Below are positions 1-8,547 of a DNA stretch of 64,000 nucleotides, piece after piece. The position numbers and the translations under genes are program-made. Under the pieces are notes generated by a model. It saw nothing but the letters and a program-made list of their open reading frames with translations. It did no database searches and was not told where the DNA came from. The stretch comes from DATKBT01 sp035546295 (GTDB lineage Bacteria; Acidobacteriota; Thermoanaerobaculia; Multivoradales; Multivoraceae), in NCBI GenBank assembly GCA_035546295.1, contig DATKBT010000052.1:1-64000 (forward strand), in the 5' to 3' direction. Within the stretch, counting starts at the first letter, position 1; each line of letters begins with the position of its first letter.

Positions 1-189
<189 letters not shown>

Positions 190-277
190 CAGTTTCCTCC
201 TGATGAAATGTGTTTTTTGGATGCTGTGATGCTGGTCGACTCGGACGTGGCGTGGCGAGAGCCCTAGGCTCCGCGCC

Positions 278-565
278 TCAGCCGACCACCGCGAGGATCT
301 CGTCCTCGCGGAGGATCACGTAGTCCTCGTCGTCGATCTTGATGTCGCTGCCCGAGTACTTGCCGACGAGCACCTTGTCGCCGACCTGGACGTCGAGCGC
401 GGAGCGCGAGCCGTCCTCCTGGATCTTGCCGGGGCCGACGGCGATCACCTCGGCCTCCTGCGGCTTCTCCTTGGCAGAGTCGGGGATGATGATGCCTCCC
501 CGGACCTGCTCCTCGAGCTCGAGCCTCCTGACGAGGACACGGTCATGAAGCGGGCGAACTTTCAT
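278..565 (-). CDS. groES: GroES co-chaperonin
   Basis: A 95-residue 10-kDa co-chaperonin that caps GroEL. Family motifs are RPLHDRVLVRR at the N-terminus, the mobile loop with GGIIIPDSAKEKPQ, and the terminal DDEDYVILREDEILAVV. I chose the ATG at 563-565 because it gives the canonical N-terminus MKVRPLHDRV and has a strong AAGGAGGAG site 6 nt upstream. The reading frame stays open about 90 codons further upstream, but that part is basic, repetitive and not GroES-like, and it lies in the transcribed leader. It is first in the groES-groEL operon and is probably HrcA-controlled through the CIRCE element at 832-858. Confidence 0.97.
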   Translation of the reverse strand: MKVRPLHDRVLVRRLELEEQVRGGIIIPDSAKEKPQEAEVIAVGPGKIQEDGSRSALDVQVGDKVLVGKYSGSDIKIDDEDYVILREDEILAVVG

Positions 566-831
566 TGTGGAACTCCTCCTTGAAGAGTGGTTGTGTGCGA
601 GCGGCCGAGCCGTGCAAGCGGCTCGGACCGTCATCGATTCTGACGAGGCGACTTGAACCGAAAGCTGAGCTTGGCGTTCCTCGCGCGACGTGGATTTCGG
701 CTCTGGGTGTTCGCGGTCGTCACCCGCTGTCCGGGATCGAGGCTCGCCGCTGAGATCGGGTTCGATCCTCTGCGATCGGCTCGCGCGGGGCGGGCGCCGA
801 GGTTTCGAGGCAGGCGTTCCAGAAGAATCTG
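566..831 (-). other. Long untranslated leader of groESL
   Basis: Gene-free stretch between the CIRCE operator and the groES start. If transcription begins just downstream of the -10 at 858-863, the mRNA has a leader of roughly 285 nt, much longer than is usual for groESL. The frame is open across it, but the translation lacks any recognisable domain. I see no clear RNA family. Confidence 0.5.
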
Positions 832-858
832 CTAGCACTCGACCTCGGTGAGTGCCAA
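832..858 (-). promoter_or_regulatory. CIRCE operator for HrcA
   Basis: An inverted repeat with arms CTAGCACTC (832-840) and GAGTGCCAA (850-858) separated by exactly 9 bp. The CIRCE consensus is TTAGCACTC-N9-GAGTGCTAA, so 16 of 18 arm bases match. CIRCE is the binding site of the heat-shock repressor HrcA and is typically found before groESL or dnaK operons, as here. It sits right at the expected transcription start of the promoter at 858-887, where a bound repressor would block initiation. Confidence 0.93.
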
Positions 859-887
859 TCGTAGACGTCTTCGCTCCGCACTGTCAA
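858..887 (-). promoter_or_regulatory. groESL sigma70-type promoter
   Basis: On the minus strand a perfect -35 TTGACA (882-887) is followed after 18 bp by TACGAT (858-863; 4 of 6 to TATAAT). The CIRCE operator begins at the -10 and covers the start site. The geometry and the downstream genes support each other. Confidence 0.8.
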
Positions 888-1005
888 GAGGTTCAGGAAG
901 AAAACCCGGAAAATCGTAGTGTAGAGCGCTTAGATCGCGCACCTCGGCGCAAGGCTGCGCCGCTTGCGCGCAGCCTTCGAAGGGGTGCCGCGTTCCGGTC
1001 GGAGA

Positions 1006-1707
1006 TCAGAGGCCGGGGTAGAGCAGCCCGATGGCGAATCGTTGAACCGGCTCGAAGACCGGCCAGAAGAACCTCCACGCGGCGACGATCCCGACCCAGG
1101 CCCAGATCGGGTTGCCGAGCAGAAACTCCTGGTAGCGGCGAGCGGCGTTCTCGGGCAGGAAGAGCTGGATCGCACCGCTGCCGTCGAGCGGGGGCAGCGG
1201 CAGGAGGTTGAAGATCAGCAGGACCAGGTTGAGGCTGAACAGGATCGAGAGCAGCAGAGCCGTCGCCTCGGAGCCTGTTGCGCCGGTCGCCTGGGCGATC
1301 TGGGAGAACGAGAGCACGTCGGGCGGCTGGAGAAACCCCACCCCGATCGACACCTTGATGGCGATCGCGGCGAGCAGCACCAGGCCGAGGTTCGCGGCCG
1401 GTCCGGCGAGCGACATGATCGCGGCCTTGCGCGGCCAGCGCATCGACCACTGCGGGTCGTACGGGGCGCTGGCCCAGCCGAACATCCACTGGCCCTGCAT
1501 CAGGACGAAGGAGAGGATCGGCACCACGACCATGCCGAACGGCTCGCGCCGGATGTGGGGGATCGGGCTCAGCGACACCTGCCCGCCGTGGTAGGCGGTG
1601 CGATCGCCGAGCTGCATGGCCGCGAAGGCGTGCCCGGCTTCGTGGAGCGTGGTCGAGAACACGAACACGACGAACCAGGTGATCAGGGGGAGGACGAGGT
1701 CGGGCAC
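1006..1707 (-). CDS. Site-2 protease family (peptidase M50) membrane protein
   Basis: A 233-residue polytopic membrane metalloprotease homologue. The zinc motif HEAGH is at residues 22-26 inside the first membrane segment. The second conserved motif LDG (residues 174-176, in LLPLPPLDGSG) supplies the third metal ligand. This compact layout matches the stand-alone M50 (Rv1735/YwhC-like) group without a PDZ domain, which cleaves membrane-embedded or membrane-proximal substrates; the substrate is unknown. Both active-site motifs are intact. The start is GTG at 1705-1707. It is monocistronic, and a TAGAAC-type -10 (1750-1755, minus strand) may be its promoter. Confidence 0.88.
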   Translation of the reverse strand: MPDLVLPLITWFVVFVFSTTLHEAGHAFAAMQLGDRTAYHGGQVSLSPIPHIRREPFGMVVVPILSFVLMQGQWMFGWASAPYDPQWSMRWPRKAAIMSLAGPAANLGLVLLAAIAIKVSIGVGFLQPPDVLSFSQIAQATGATGSEATALLLSILFSLNLVLLIFNLLPLPPLDGSGAIQLFLPENAARRYQEFLLGNPIWAWVGIVAAWRFFWPVFEPVQRFAIGLLYPGL

Positions 1708-1849
1708 GGTCTCGCTGGGGCGACGAGGAGGATCTCGGCGGGTCCGCGAGTTCTACCACAGCGACTCGCCCGGACCCGACCCGCGGGAGCCGCGCGCCAG
1801 GATCACAGCGCGACCCCGACGGGCGCGGTGAAAGCCATCTCGCACGGCG

Positions 1850-4567
1850 TCAGTCGGCGCGCAGCGCCTGCTGGGGATCGATGCGCAGGGCTCGTCGCAG
1901 CGGGAGCGAGCTCGCCAGCAGACCGATGACGAGCACCAGGGCGGTCAGGCCGGCCAGCGCCACGGGCTCGGTGGGCGAGACCTGGTAGAGGAGGGCGCGA
2001 AGCGGTCTCCCCGCGACCGCTGCGCCGAGAAGACCGATCGTTGCACCGGCGACGACGGCGCCCATCGACTGCCCGACCACGAGGCGGGCGAGCGCGCGCG
2101 AATCCGCTCCCAGCGCCTGGCGGATCCCCATCTCGCGCCGGCGGCGGCTCACCCAGTGCGCGAGCACGCCGTAGATGCCGATCGCGGCGAGCAACAGCGC
2201 AGTCCCGGACAGCCCGCCGAGCAGCCTGGCCACGAAGAGCTCGCGCGCCAGCGAGTCGTGGATTACGGCGCCCATGCTCTCGATCCCGCGAAGCGGAACC
2301 GAGTCGTCGATCGCGCGCACGGCGTCGCGGACCGGCCCGGCGAGGGTCGCCGGGGGCGAGCTGGTGCGCAGGACGATGGTCGCCAGCCGACCCGGCGGTC
2401 GCAGCTGCACGCGCTCGGAGGAGCGGAACGGCACGTACATCTGGGGGATCACGTCGGCTCGCAGGTCGTTCTGCTTCTCGTCCTCGACGACTCCGATCAC
2501 GGTCATCCAGATTCCGTCCTCGCCGGGACGGGCCATCTTCACGCGAGTTCCGATCGGATCGGAGCCCTCGAAGTGCCGTTCAACGGTGGTGCGGTTGAGG
2601 ATCACTGCCGGCAGGTCCTCGTCGCCGTCGAGGAAGTCGCGCCCGGCGATCAACTCGACCGCCATCGTGCGGAAGTAGCCGGGGCCGGTCGTGCGGTGCT
2701 GGATCTCGGGGACGAACCCCTCTTCGCCGCGACCCTCGATCGAGAGACCCGTCGTCCAGGTCGTCATGGCGATCGGCAGGGCGTCGATCAGGCCTGCGGA
2801 GCGCACCCCGGGGAGAGCCGCCAAGCGGTCCTGCAGGGCGTCGAAGAACTGGACTCGACGCCGGGCCTCCGCGTAGCCCTGGGCGGGGAGCTGGACCGTC
2901 ACAGCGACCAGCTCGCGAGGCTCGAAGCCGGCGTCGATCGAGACGATCCGAACGAGGCTGCGCAAGAACGCGCCGGCGCAGACCAACAGGATCATCGCGA
3001 GCGCGACCTCGGCCGCCACCAGGGACCGGTGCGTGCGGTGCTCGCGTTGGCTGCCGCCGACCCTGGCCGGTGCGTTCGGCGACACCCGGCTGGCGCGCAG
3101 CGCCGCCCGAGCGGGCGCCCCGGAGCAGATCACGGAAGTGAGGAGGCCGAGGCCGAGCGCCACCGCGAGCGTTCGCACGTCCACCGTCGCCTCCCACAAC
3201 CGCGGAACGTCCGCGGGCCCGTGGGTGCGCGCGAGGTGGACCAGAGCGCAGGCGCCCGCGATGCCAGCGATGCAGGCGCTGCCGCCGAGGAGAAGGGACT
3301 CGAGCACGATCGGCGCCATCAGGCGCGCCCCGGTGGCGCCCAGGGCGCGACGGGTCTCGAGCTCGTCGCGGCGGTCGGTAGCGCGCGCCAGCAGCAGGTG
3401 CGCGAGGTTGACGCACGCGACGAGCAGGACGCTGAGCACGGCGGCGAGCAGGATCCAGAGCGCCCGCCGCGCGTCGGAGACGACCCACTCGTGCAGGGGC
3501 GTGAGGCCGGCTCCCATGTTGCGGTTGAGCACCGGATGCTCCTGTTCGAGGCGAGCCGCCAGGTCTCGGAGCTCGCTGCGCGCCGTCTCCACGTCGACGC
3601 CGTCGGCCAGACGCGCGATCGGGGTCACGAAGTGGGCGCGACGAAACCAGTCCTGGCTCCTGGCCTGCGGGTCGAAGTCGATCGTCGCCCAGAGGTCGGG
3701 GTCGACGTCGTGCAGACGAAACCCGCGCGGCGCGATGCCGACGACCGTGACCGGCGCGCCGTCGATCCTCAGCGCCCGGCCGACGACTCCCGGATCGGAG
3801 GCGAAGCGGTTGCGCCACAGGTCGTGACTGATGACGACCGGGTCGCCGCCGCCGTCCCAGGTCTCGTTCCATTCGAAGAACCGTCCCGCCGCCGGCTCGA
3901 CGCCGAGCACCGAGAACAGATTGCCGCTGACGTAGGCCGTGCTCAGCGCGAGCGGGTCGCTCTGGCCGTCGAGGACGACGCGGCCGCCCTCGAAGAAGTT
4001 GTAGAAGGCGATGTCCACGAAGCTCGTCGCGCGCTCCCGCCAGTCGAGGACGTTGGCAGGCGCCGCGCTCTGGTGGGTCCAGCCCTTGTCCGGATTGCTC
4101 TCCCACAGCTGCACAAGCCGATCGGGCTGGTGGTAGGGCAGCGGTCGCAGCAGGATCGCGTCGACCACGCCGTAGGTCGCGGTGGTCGCCGCGATCGCGA
4201 CCCCCATCATGACGACGGCGACCAGGCTGAATCCCGGCGAGCGACGCAGCGAGCGGCAGGCGGTTTGGAGGTCGCGGAGCAGTTCGATCATCGCGAATCC
4301 TTTCGGGAGGGCTGGCTGGTCGGCCCGCGACGAGCGCAGACGTGCTCGCTGATCTCGGCGCACTGCGATCGCGCCGCGCGCCAGGTCGAGGGCGATTCGA
4401 AGGGTGCAGAGGACGCGCTGCGAACGTCGGGATCGCCGCGCCTGCTGCTCAGCCATCGCCGCGATCTCGTCGCCGAAGAGCCGCCGGTGATGTTTCGGGT
4501 AGAGGGCGAGCACGAGGCGCACCCAGCGTGGGGGGCGTGGTGCTCGATGGGGAGCTGGTACCTTCAT
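1850..4567 (-). CDS. ADOP-type ABC transporter permease (FtsX/MacB domains), paralogue 1
   Basis: A 905-residue orphan permease with two MacB-periplasmic-core/FtsX modules, the layout called acidobacterial duplicated orphan permease. The N-terminus has the short prefix domain (LYPKHHRRLFGDEIAAMAEQ). It then has LRSLRRSPGFSLVAVVMMGVA, the conserved ILLRPLPYHQPDRLVQLWES, extracytoplasmic core domains, and two FtsX bundles including GIYGVLAHWVSRRRREMGIR and PLRALLYQVSP near the end. No ATPase is encoded nearby, as is usual for ADOPs; they may share MacB-type ATPases. It is closely related along its whole length to the neighbour at 5205-7892, so this is a tandem duplication interrupted by repeat units. 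The start at 4565-4567 was chosen because it precedes the prefix domain; the frame is open further upstream. Confidence 0.9.
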   Translation of the reverse strand: MKVPAPHRAPRPPRWVRLVLALYPKHHRRLFGDEIAAMAEQQARRSRRSQRVLCTLRIALDLARGAIAVRRDQRARLRSSRADQPALPKGFAMIELLRDLQTACRSLRRSPGFSLVAVVMMGVAIAATTATYGVVDAILLRPLPYHQPDRLVQLWESNPDKGWTHQSAAPANVLDWRERATSFVDIAFYNFFEGGRVVLDGQSDPLALSTAYVSGNLFSVLGVEPAAGRFFEWNETWDGGGDPVVISHDLWRNRFASDPGVVGRALRIDGAPVTVVGIAPRGFRLHDVDPDLWATIDFDPQARSQDWFRRAHFVTPIARLADGVDVETARSELRDLAARLEQEHPVLNRNMGAGLTPLHEWVVSDARRALWILLAAVLSVLLVACVNLAHLLLARATDRRDELETRRALGATGARLMAPIVLESLLLGGSACIAGIAGACALVHLARTHGPADVPRLWEATVDVRTLAVALGLGLLTSVICSGAPARAALRASRVSPNAPARVGGSQREHRTHRSLVAAEVALAMILLVCAGAFLRSLVRIVSIDAGFEPRELVAVTVQLPAQGYAEARRRVQFFDALQDRLAALPGVRSAGLIDALPIAMTTWTTGLSIEGRGEEGFVPEIQHRTTGPGYFRTMAVELIAGRDFLDGDEDLPAVILNRTTVERHFEGSDPIGTRVKMARPGEDGIWMTVIGVVEDEKQNDLRADVIPQMYVPFRSSERVQLRPPGRLATIVLRTSSPPATLAGPVRDAVRAIDDSVPLRGIESMGAVIHDSLARELFVARLLGGLSGTALLLAAIGIYGVLAHWVSRRRREMGIRQALGADSRALARLVVGQSMGAVVAGATIGLLGAAVAGRPLRALLYQVSPTEPVALAGLTALVLVIGLLASSLPLRRALRIDPQQALRAD

Positions 4568-4643
4568 CTCGCTCTCTCGAGGTACGCGACGGCTAGCCTC
4601 CGATCTGTCGGGGCGCGCCGCGCGCGCTGTAGCAGATCTCCGG

Positions 4644-4915
4644 CTAGGTCGACTAGCCCGTCGTGGAGTTCTTGCCTGCCTGCGGCAGGCGGCGGTCATT
4701 GGCCTCGCGCAAGCGCGAGGCCAAAGCTCACAAAGTGGTCAAAGTTCGATCAAGCCGGCCTGGCCGCCCATAGACCTGGTCGTCGGCCTAGTCGACCTGA
4801 GCCCGCGCCCGTCTGCGGGCGCTTGGGCGGGGAACATCAGCTAGCGGGCTCGTGGTATGACCTCGCCTCGCCTTCTCGGCTCGTTGGGGAGTGGTGACCA
4901 CCACGAGCCCGCTAG
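4644..4915 (+). repeat. CTAG-bounded structured repeat, unit 1 (complete, 272 bp)
   Basis: A non-coding unit between the two ADOP genes, bounded by CTAG at both ends (4644-4647, 4912-4915). In order it has: GTCGACTAG; a GC-rich stem around 4673-4691; a perfect 10-bp hairpin, GGCCTCGCGC at 4701-4710 with its complement at 4713-4722 and an AA loop; the conserved core GGTCAAAGTTCGATCAAGC; a 7-bp stem (4805-4811 with 4816-4822); and a terminal palindrome with perfect 16-bp arms (4841-4856, CTAGCGGGCTCGTGGT; 4900-4915). The same arrangement recurs at 4912-5123 and, inverted, at 58234-58506. No transposase gene is present. Mobility is inferred from dispersal only. Confidence 0.9.
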
Positions 4916-5123
4916 GTCGACTAGGCCAGCGGGAAGTTCACAAGACGGTCAAAGTTCGATCAAGCTGCTGCGCTCGCCCAGAGAAACGGCTATGGCCTGG
5001 TCGACCCAGCCGCGCCCGCTTGCGGGCTTGCGGCGCACGAGTGATCGGCTAGCGGGCTCGTGGTATGACCGCGCCGCGACCTCGCTGCTCGTTGGGGAGT
5101 GGTGACCACCACGAGCCCGCTAG
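4912..5123 (+). repeat. CTAG-bounded structured repeat, unit 2 (shorter, 212 bp)
   Basis: Directly adjoins unit 1 in the same orientation and shares its CTAG. It keeps the left end (GTCGACTAGGCCAGCGG), the core GGTCAAAGTTCGATCAAGC, a 6-bp stem (5014-5019 with 5022-5027, TT loop) and the terminal palindrome with perfect 16-bp arms (5049-5064, 5108-5123). It lacks the roughly 50-bp block holding the 10-bp hairpin. The remaining 5124-5204 has no recognisable feature. Confidence 0.88.
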
Positions 5124-5204
5124 CAATGACTTGCAGCTCCAAGCGCCTCCGGCGCGTCGCCGCGGACAGCCGTAGAACCGGGTTTCGAATCCTCGGACAG
5201 CCTC

Positions 5205-7892
5205 CTACTCGACACGGAGCGAGCGTTGCGGATCAACGCGCAGGGCCTTGAGCACCGGCAGCGCGCTCGCCAGCAGTCCCACGATCACGACCAGGGCGGT
5301 CAGCGCCAAGAGCGCGGACGGCTCGCTCGGCGAGACCTCGTAGAGCAGCGCCTGGAGCGATCGTCCCGCGAGCGCGGCGACCCCAGCGCCGAGCAGCGCG
5401 CCGGCGACCACCGCACCCAGCGACTGGCCGACGACCAGGCGAAGGATCGCTCCCGCGTCCGCGCCCAGAGCATGGCGGATCCCGACCTCGCGCCGGCGCC
5501 GGCTGACCCAGTAGGCGAGAACGCCGTAGATGCCGATCGCGGCGAGCAGCAGAGCCGTCGCCGCGAAGGCGCCGAGCAGGCGCAGCAGGAAGCGCTCGCG
5601 CTCGAGCGAGCCGCGCAGCACCGTGCGCATGGTCTCGATCGCTCGCGGCGCCACCGCCTCGTCGAGCGCCGCGATCTCGGCGCGCACCGGACCGTCGAGC
5701 TCGTCGGGCGGCAGGGAGGTGCGCAGCACGATCGTCATCTGGCGGTCGGGGTCCTGGCGGAAGGGCTCGTAGAGCGCCGGGGTCACCGGCGCGCGCAGGT
5801 CGTACTGCTTCTCGTCCTCGACCACTCCGACCACCGTGTACCAGGTTCCTTCCTGCTCGGGGCGGGCCATCTTGACCCGCCGGCCGATCGGATCGACGCC
5901 GGGGAAGTGACTCTCGACCACGGTCCGGTTGAGGATCATCGCCGGCAGCCGCTCGTCCCCGATCCGGAAGTCGCGCCCCGCGATCAGGTCGACGCCCATG
6001 GTGGGGAAGTAGCCGGGGCCGGCCGCGCGGTGCTGGATCTCGGGGACGAAACCCTCCTCTCCCATTCCCTCCATCGTGATCGAGGTGGTCCAGGTCGTCA
6101 TCTTGATCGGCAGGGCGTCGATCAGACCGGCGGAGCGCACGCCCGCGAGCGCGGCGAGCTGGTCGGTCAAGGTCTCGAAGTAGGCGATCTTGGGCTCGGC
6201 GCCCGGGTAGCCGTGACCTGGGAGCTGGACGGTCACGGCGACCAGGCCGTCGGGCTCGAATCCCGGGTCGACCGCCCCGATGCGCCCCAGGCTGCGCAGG
6301 AACGCTCCGGCGCCCACCACCAGCACCACGGCGAGCGCGACCTCGGCCGTCACCAGCAGCCGGTGGGTCCGGTGCGCCTCACGCCCTGGTCCGCCGCGTG
6401 CGTTCGCGCGTGCGCCCAGCCGGCTCGCCCGCAGCGCGGCGCGCGCCGGCGGCAGGGCGCACAGCAGTGGCGTCGACAGCCCGATCGCCACCGCGACCGC
6501 CAGCGCTCGGGCGTCGACGGCGGCCTCCCACAGGCGCGGCACGTCGGCGGGACCGTAGGTGCGCGCGAGGTGGACGAGGCCGAAGGCGCCGGCGATCCCG
6601 GCGAGGCTGGCGGCGGCTCCGATCAGGAGCGACTCGATCAGCACCGGAGCGATCAGCCGCAGCCCGTCGCCGCCCATGGCCCGGCGCAGCTCGAGCTCTC
6701 CCCGCCGGTCGCTGCCGCGCGCGAGCAGCAGGTGGGCGAGATCGACGCAGGCCACCAGGAGGACGCTGCCCACGGCGCCGAGGAGGATCAGCAGCGCGCG
6801 CCGCCCGTCGGCGATCACCCATTCGTGCAGCGGAGTGAGGCCGGCTCCCATGTTGCGGTTGAGATCCGGGTGCTCGGCCTCGAGCTGCGAGGCGATCAGC
6901 TCGAGCTCCTCGCGCGCCGTCTCGAGGTCGACGTCTGGAGCGAGCCGCGCGATCGGCCGGACGAAGTGGGCGCGCCGGAACCACGCCTGCTCGCGCGCCC
7001 CGGGATCCCAGCCGAACGTCGACCACAGCTCGGGGTCGGCGTCATGGAGGCGGAAGCTGCGCGGCGCCACGCCGATGACGGTGACCGGCACGCCGTCGAG
7101 GGTGAGCGAGCGACCGACGACGTCGGGATCGGCGGCGAAGCGGCTGCGCCAGAACCCATGAGAGAGCACGACCCCGCGGTCGCCGGCGGCCCAGGTCTCC
7201 TCCCAGGTGAAGAAGCGGCCGATGGCCGGCTGCACGCCGAGCACCGAGAACAGGTTGCCGCTCACCGTCGCGCTGCTCAGCATCTCGGGCTCGCCTTCGC
7301 CCGAGAGCATGATCAGGTCGTCGGCGAAGAACACGTAGAGGGCGATGTCGGAGAAGCTCTCGGCGCGCTCGCGCCAGTCGAGCACGTTGGCGGGTGCCGC
7401 GGTCTGCGTCGTCCAGCCGATCCCTGGATTGCTCTCCCAGAGCTGGACCAGGCGCTCGGGCTCGGCGAACGGCAGCGGCCGCAGCAGGATCGAGTCGACC
7501 AGGCTGAAGGCGGCGGTGGTGGCCGCGATCGCCACCGCCATCATGACCACCGCCACCGCGGTGAAGCCGGGCGAGCGGCGGAGCGCACGCAGCGCGGTGC
7601 GCAGGTCGGTGAGAGCTCGGTGCATGGCGCCTCCTCGGGAGCGGTGACGGTGGAACGTGGGCGAGGGTGGGGCGCTGCGACGCTGGTCGCGACGCACGAG
7701 CCAGGCGCTGCGCACGAGATCGGCGCCGATGCGCAGCCGCATGCGCAGCCGACCCGCTGGGCTCGATCGCGTGGTGAGCTCCTGCTCGGCCATGGCCGCG
7801 ATCTCCGCCGCGAACCGGCTCCGATGGTGTTGCGGGTGGACGCGCAACAGGAGCCGCAGCCAGAGCGGGCAGGATCGGTGCGAACAGCTCAT
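5205..7892 (-). CDS. ADOP-type ABC transporter permease (FtsX/MacB domains), paralogue 2
   Basis: An 895-residue duplicated orphan permease, the paralogue of 1850-4567. It has the same prefix domain (LRVHPQHHRSRFAAEIAAMAEQ) and then LRALRRSPGFTAVAVVMMAVA, ILLRPLPFAEPERLVQLWES, two periplasmic core domains, and terminal FtsX segments GIYGVLAYWVSRRRREVGIR and SLQALLYEVSP. It begins 15 nt after the PadR gene stop, so PadR-ADOP2 is an operon; ADOP1 may have belonged to it before the repeats inserted. Function in the family is unproven. Export of small molecules or lipoprotein-associated substrates, by analogy with MacB, is inference. Confidence 0.9.
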   Translation of the reverse strand: MSCSHRSCPLWLRLLLRVHPQHHRSRFAAEIAAMAEQELTTRSSPAGRLRMRLRIGADLVRSAWLVRRDQRRSAPPSPTFHRHRSRGGAMHRALTDLRTALRALRRSPGFTAVAVVMMAVAIAATTAAFSLVDSILLRPLPFAEPERLVQLWESNPGIGWTTQTAAPANVLDWRERAESFSDIALYVFFADDLIMLSGEGEPEMLSSATVSGNLFSVLGVQPAIGRFFTWEETWAAGDRGVVLSHGFWRSRFAADPDVVGRSLTLDGVPVTVIGVAPRSFRLHDADPELWSTFGWDPGAREQAWFRRAHFVRPIARLAPDVDLETAREELELIASQLEAEHPDLNRNMGAGLTPLHEWVIADGRRALLILLGAVGSVLLVACVDLAHLLLARGSDRRGELELRRAMGGDGLRLIAPVLIESLLIGAAASLAGIAGAFGLVHLARTYGPADVPRLWEAAVDARALAVAVAIGLSTPLLCALPPARAALRASRLGARANARGGPGREAHRTHRLLVTAEVALAVVLVVGAGAFLRSLGRIGAVDPGFEPDGLVAVTVQLPGHGYPGAEPKIAYFETLTDQLAALAGVRSAGLIDALPIKMTTWTTSITMEGMGEEGFVPEIQHRAAGPGYFPTMGVDLIAGRDFRIGDERLPAMILNRTVVESHFPGVDPIGRRVKMARPEQEGTWYTVVGVVEDEKQYDLRAPVTPALYEPFRQDPDRQMTIVLRTSLPPDELDGPVRAEIAALDEAVAPRAIETMRTVLRGSLERERFLLRLLGAFAATALLLAAIGIYGVLAYWVSRRRREVGIRHALGADAGAILRLVVGQSLGAVVAGALLGAGVAALAGRSLQALLYEVSPSEPSALLALTALVVIVGLLASALPVLKALRVDPQRSLRVE

Positions 7893-7907
7893 GATGTGAC
7901 TGTCACC

Positions 7908-8264
7908 TCAGCTCTCGCTGCGGACCAGCCCCTCGCGGCTGGCGGCGGCGACCAGCCGAGCGAGGCGCGCCGACTCCGCCTCCAGCACCGCGCGCCCCTG
8001 CTCGCTCAGCGCGTAGTTCCGCCGTCGCGGGTCCTCGTCGTCGGCGGGCGAATCCCCGCGCTCGAGGAGCCCGTCGTCGAGCAGCCGGCCCAACCATCGG
8101 TAGAGGGTCCCCGGATCGAGCCGGACCGCGCCCTCGGAGAGCTCCTCCACCTCCTGGCGCAGCAGATATCCGTGGCGCTCGCCCCGAGCGAGCGCCAGCA
8201 GGATCAGGTGGACCACGGGCTTGAGCGGGAGGTGGTCGGTCGGGTCGAGGTCGCGGCCGCGCAT
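7908..8264 (-). CDS. PadR-family transcriptional regulator (ADOP operon)
   Basis: A 118-residue winged-helix regulator. The visible PadR hallmarks are LKPVVHLILLALARGERHGYLL, the recognition region ending DPGTLYRWLGRLLDDGLLE, and the wing with RRRNYALSEQGRAVLEAE. A short C-terminal helix serves dimerisation. It lies directly upstream of ADOP2 on the same strand, the standard PadR-ADOP arrangement, and presumably represses the operon. A small inverted repeat (AGGCA-GTT-TGCCT, 8309-8321) lies 45 bp upstream and is a weak operator candidate. Confidence 0.87.
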   Translation of the reverse strand: MRGRDLDPTDHLPLKPVVHLILLALARGERHGYLLRQEVEELSEGAVRLDPGTLYRWLGRLLDDGLLERGDSPADDEDPRRRNYALSEQGRAVLEAESARLARLVAAASREGLVRSES

Positions 8265-8547
8265 GGGGTGTCTCTCATGTGATGTTGCTGAATGTGCAGA
8301 TTGGCTGGAGGCAGTTTGCCTATACGACATCCTTGCCTGTACGGAGGGCGGAGCGCAAGGTTGCGAGCGCGTGGTCCGGAGAGCGCCGCTGGCCGAAGCC
8401 TCCGTTCCGAGCGCTCGGGGCGACGTCCCTCGAGGCTCAGGACCCATCGCATGGAGACCCGTGCCGGCCGACCGCGGCTCGCGCAACGAGCGCGCCGCAG
8501 CTCGAGCGAGTCCTTGCCGAAACGCGCGACTGCTAACGTGCGCCGCC

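Noticed and set aside
278..838. N-terminally extended GroES of 186 residues
   Set aside because: The first 90 residues are basic and unlike GroES. A strong ribosome site precedes the ATG at 565, and the extension would begin next to the CIRCE operator.
2156..4897. Very long open frame (over 900 codons) on the plus strand opposite the first ADOP gene
   Set aside because: Its translation is rich in Arg, Asp, Glu and His in the way expected from the antisense of a GC-rich gene, and it has no recognisable domain. The minus-strand permease explains the region.
4841..4915. Long palindrome read as a tRNA or a Rho-independent terminator
   Set aside because: No cloverleaf or anticodon arrangement and no T-run. 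Recurrence with the same flanks at two other places shows it is the end of a repeat unit.
4644..5123. CRISPR array
   Set aside because: Two long dissimilar-length units with no regular short repeat and spacer pattern, and no cas genes.
5226..8282. Open frame of about 1,000 codons on the plus strand opposite the second ADOP and PadR genes
   Set aside because: Antisense shadow caused by high GC; the composition is low-complexity and no motif is present.
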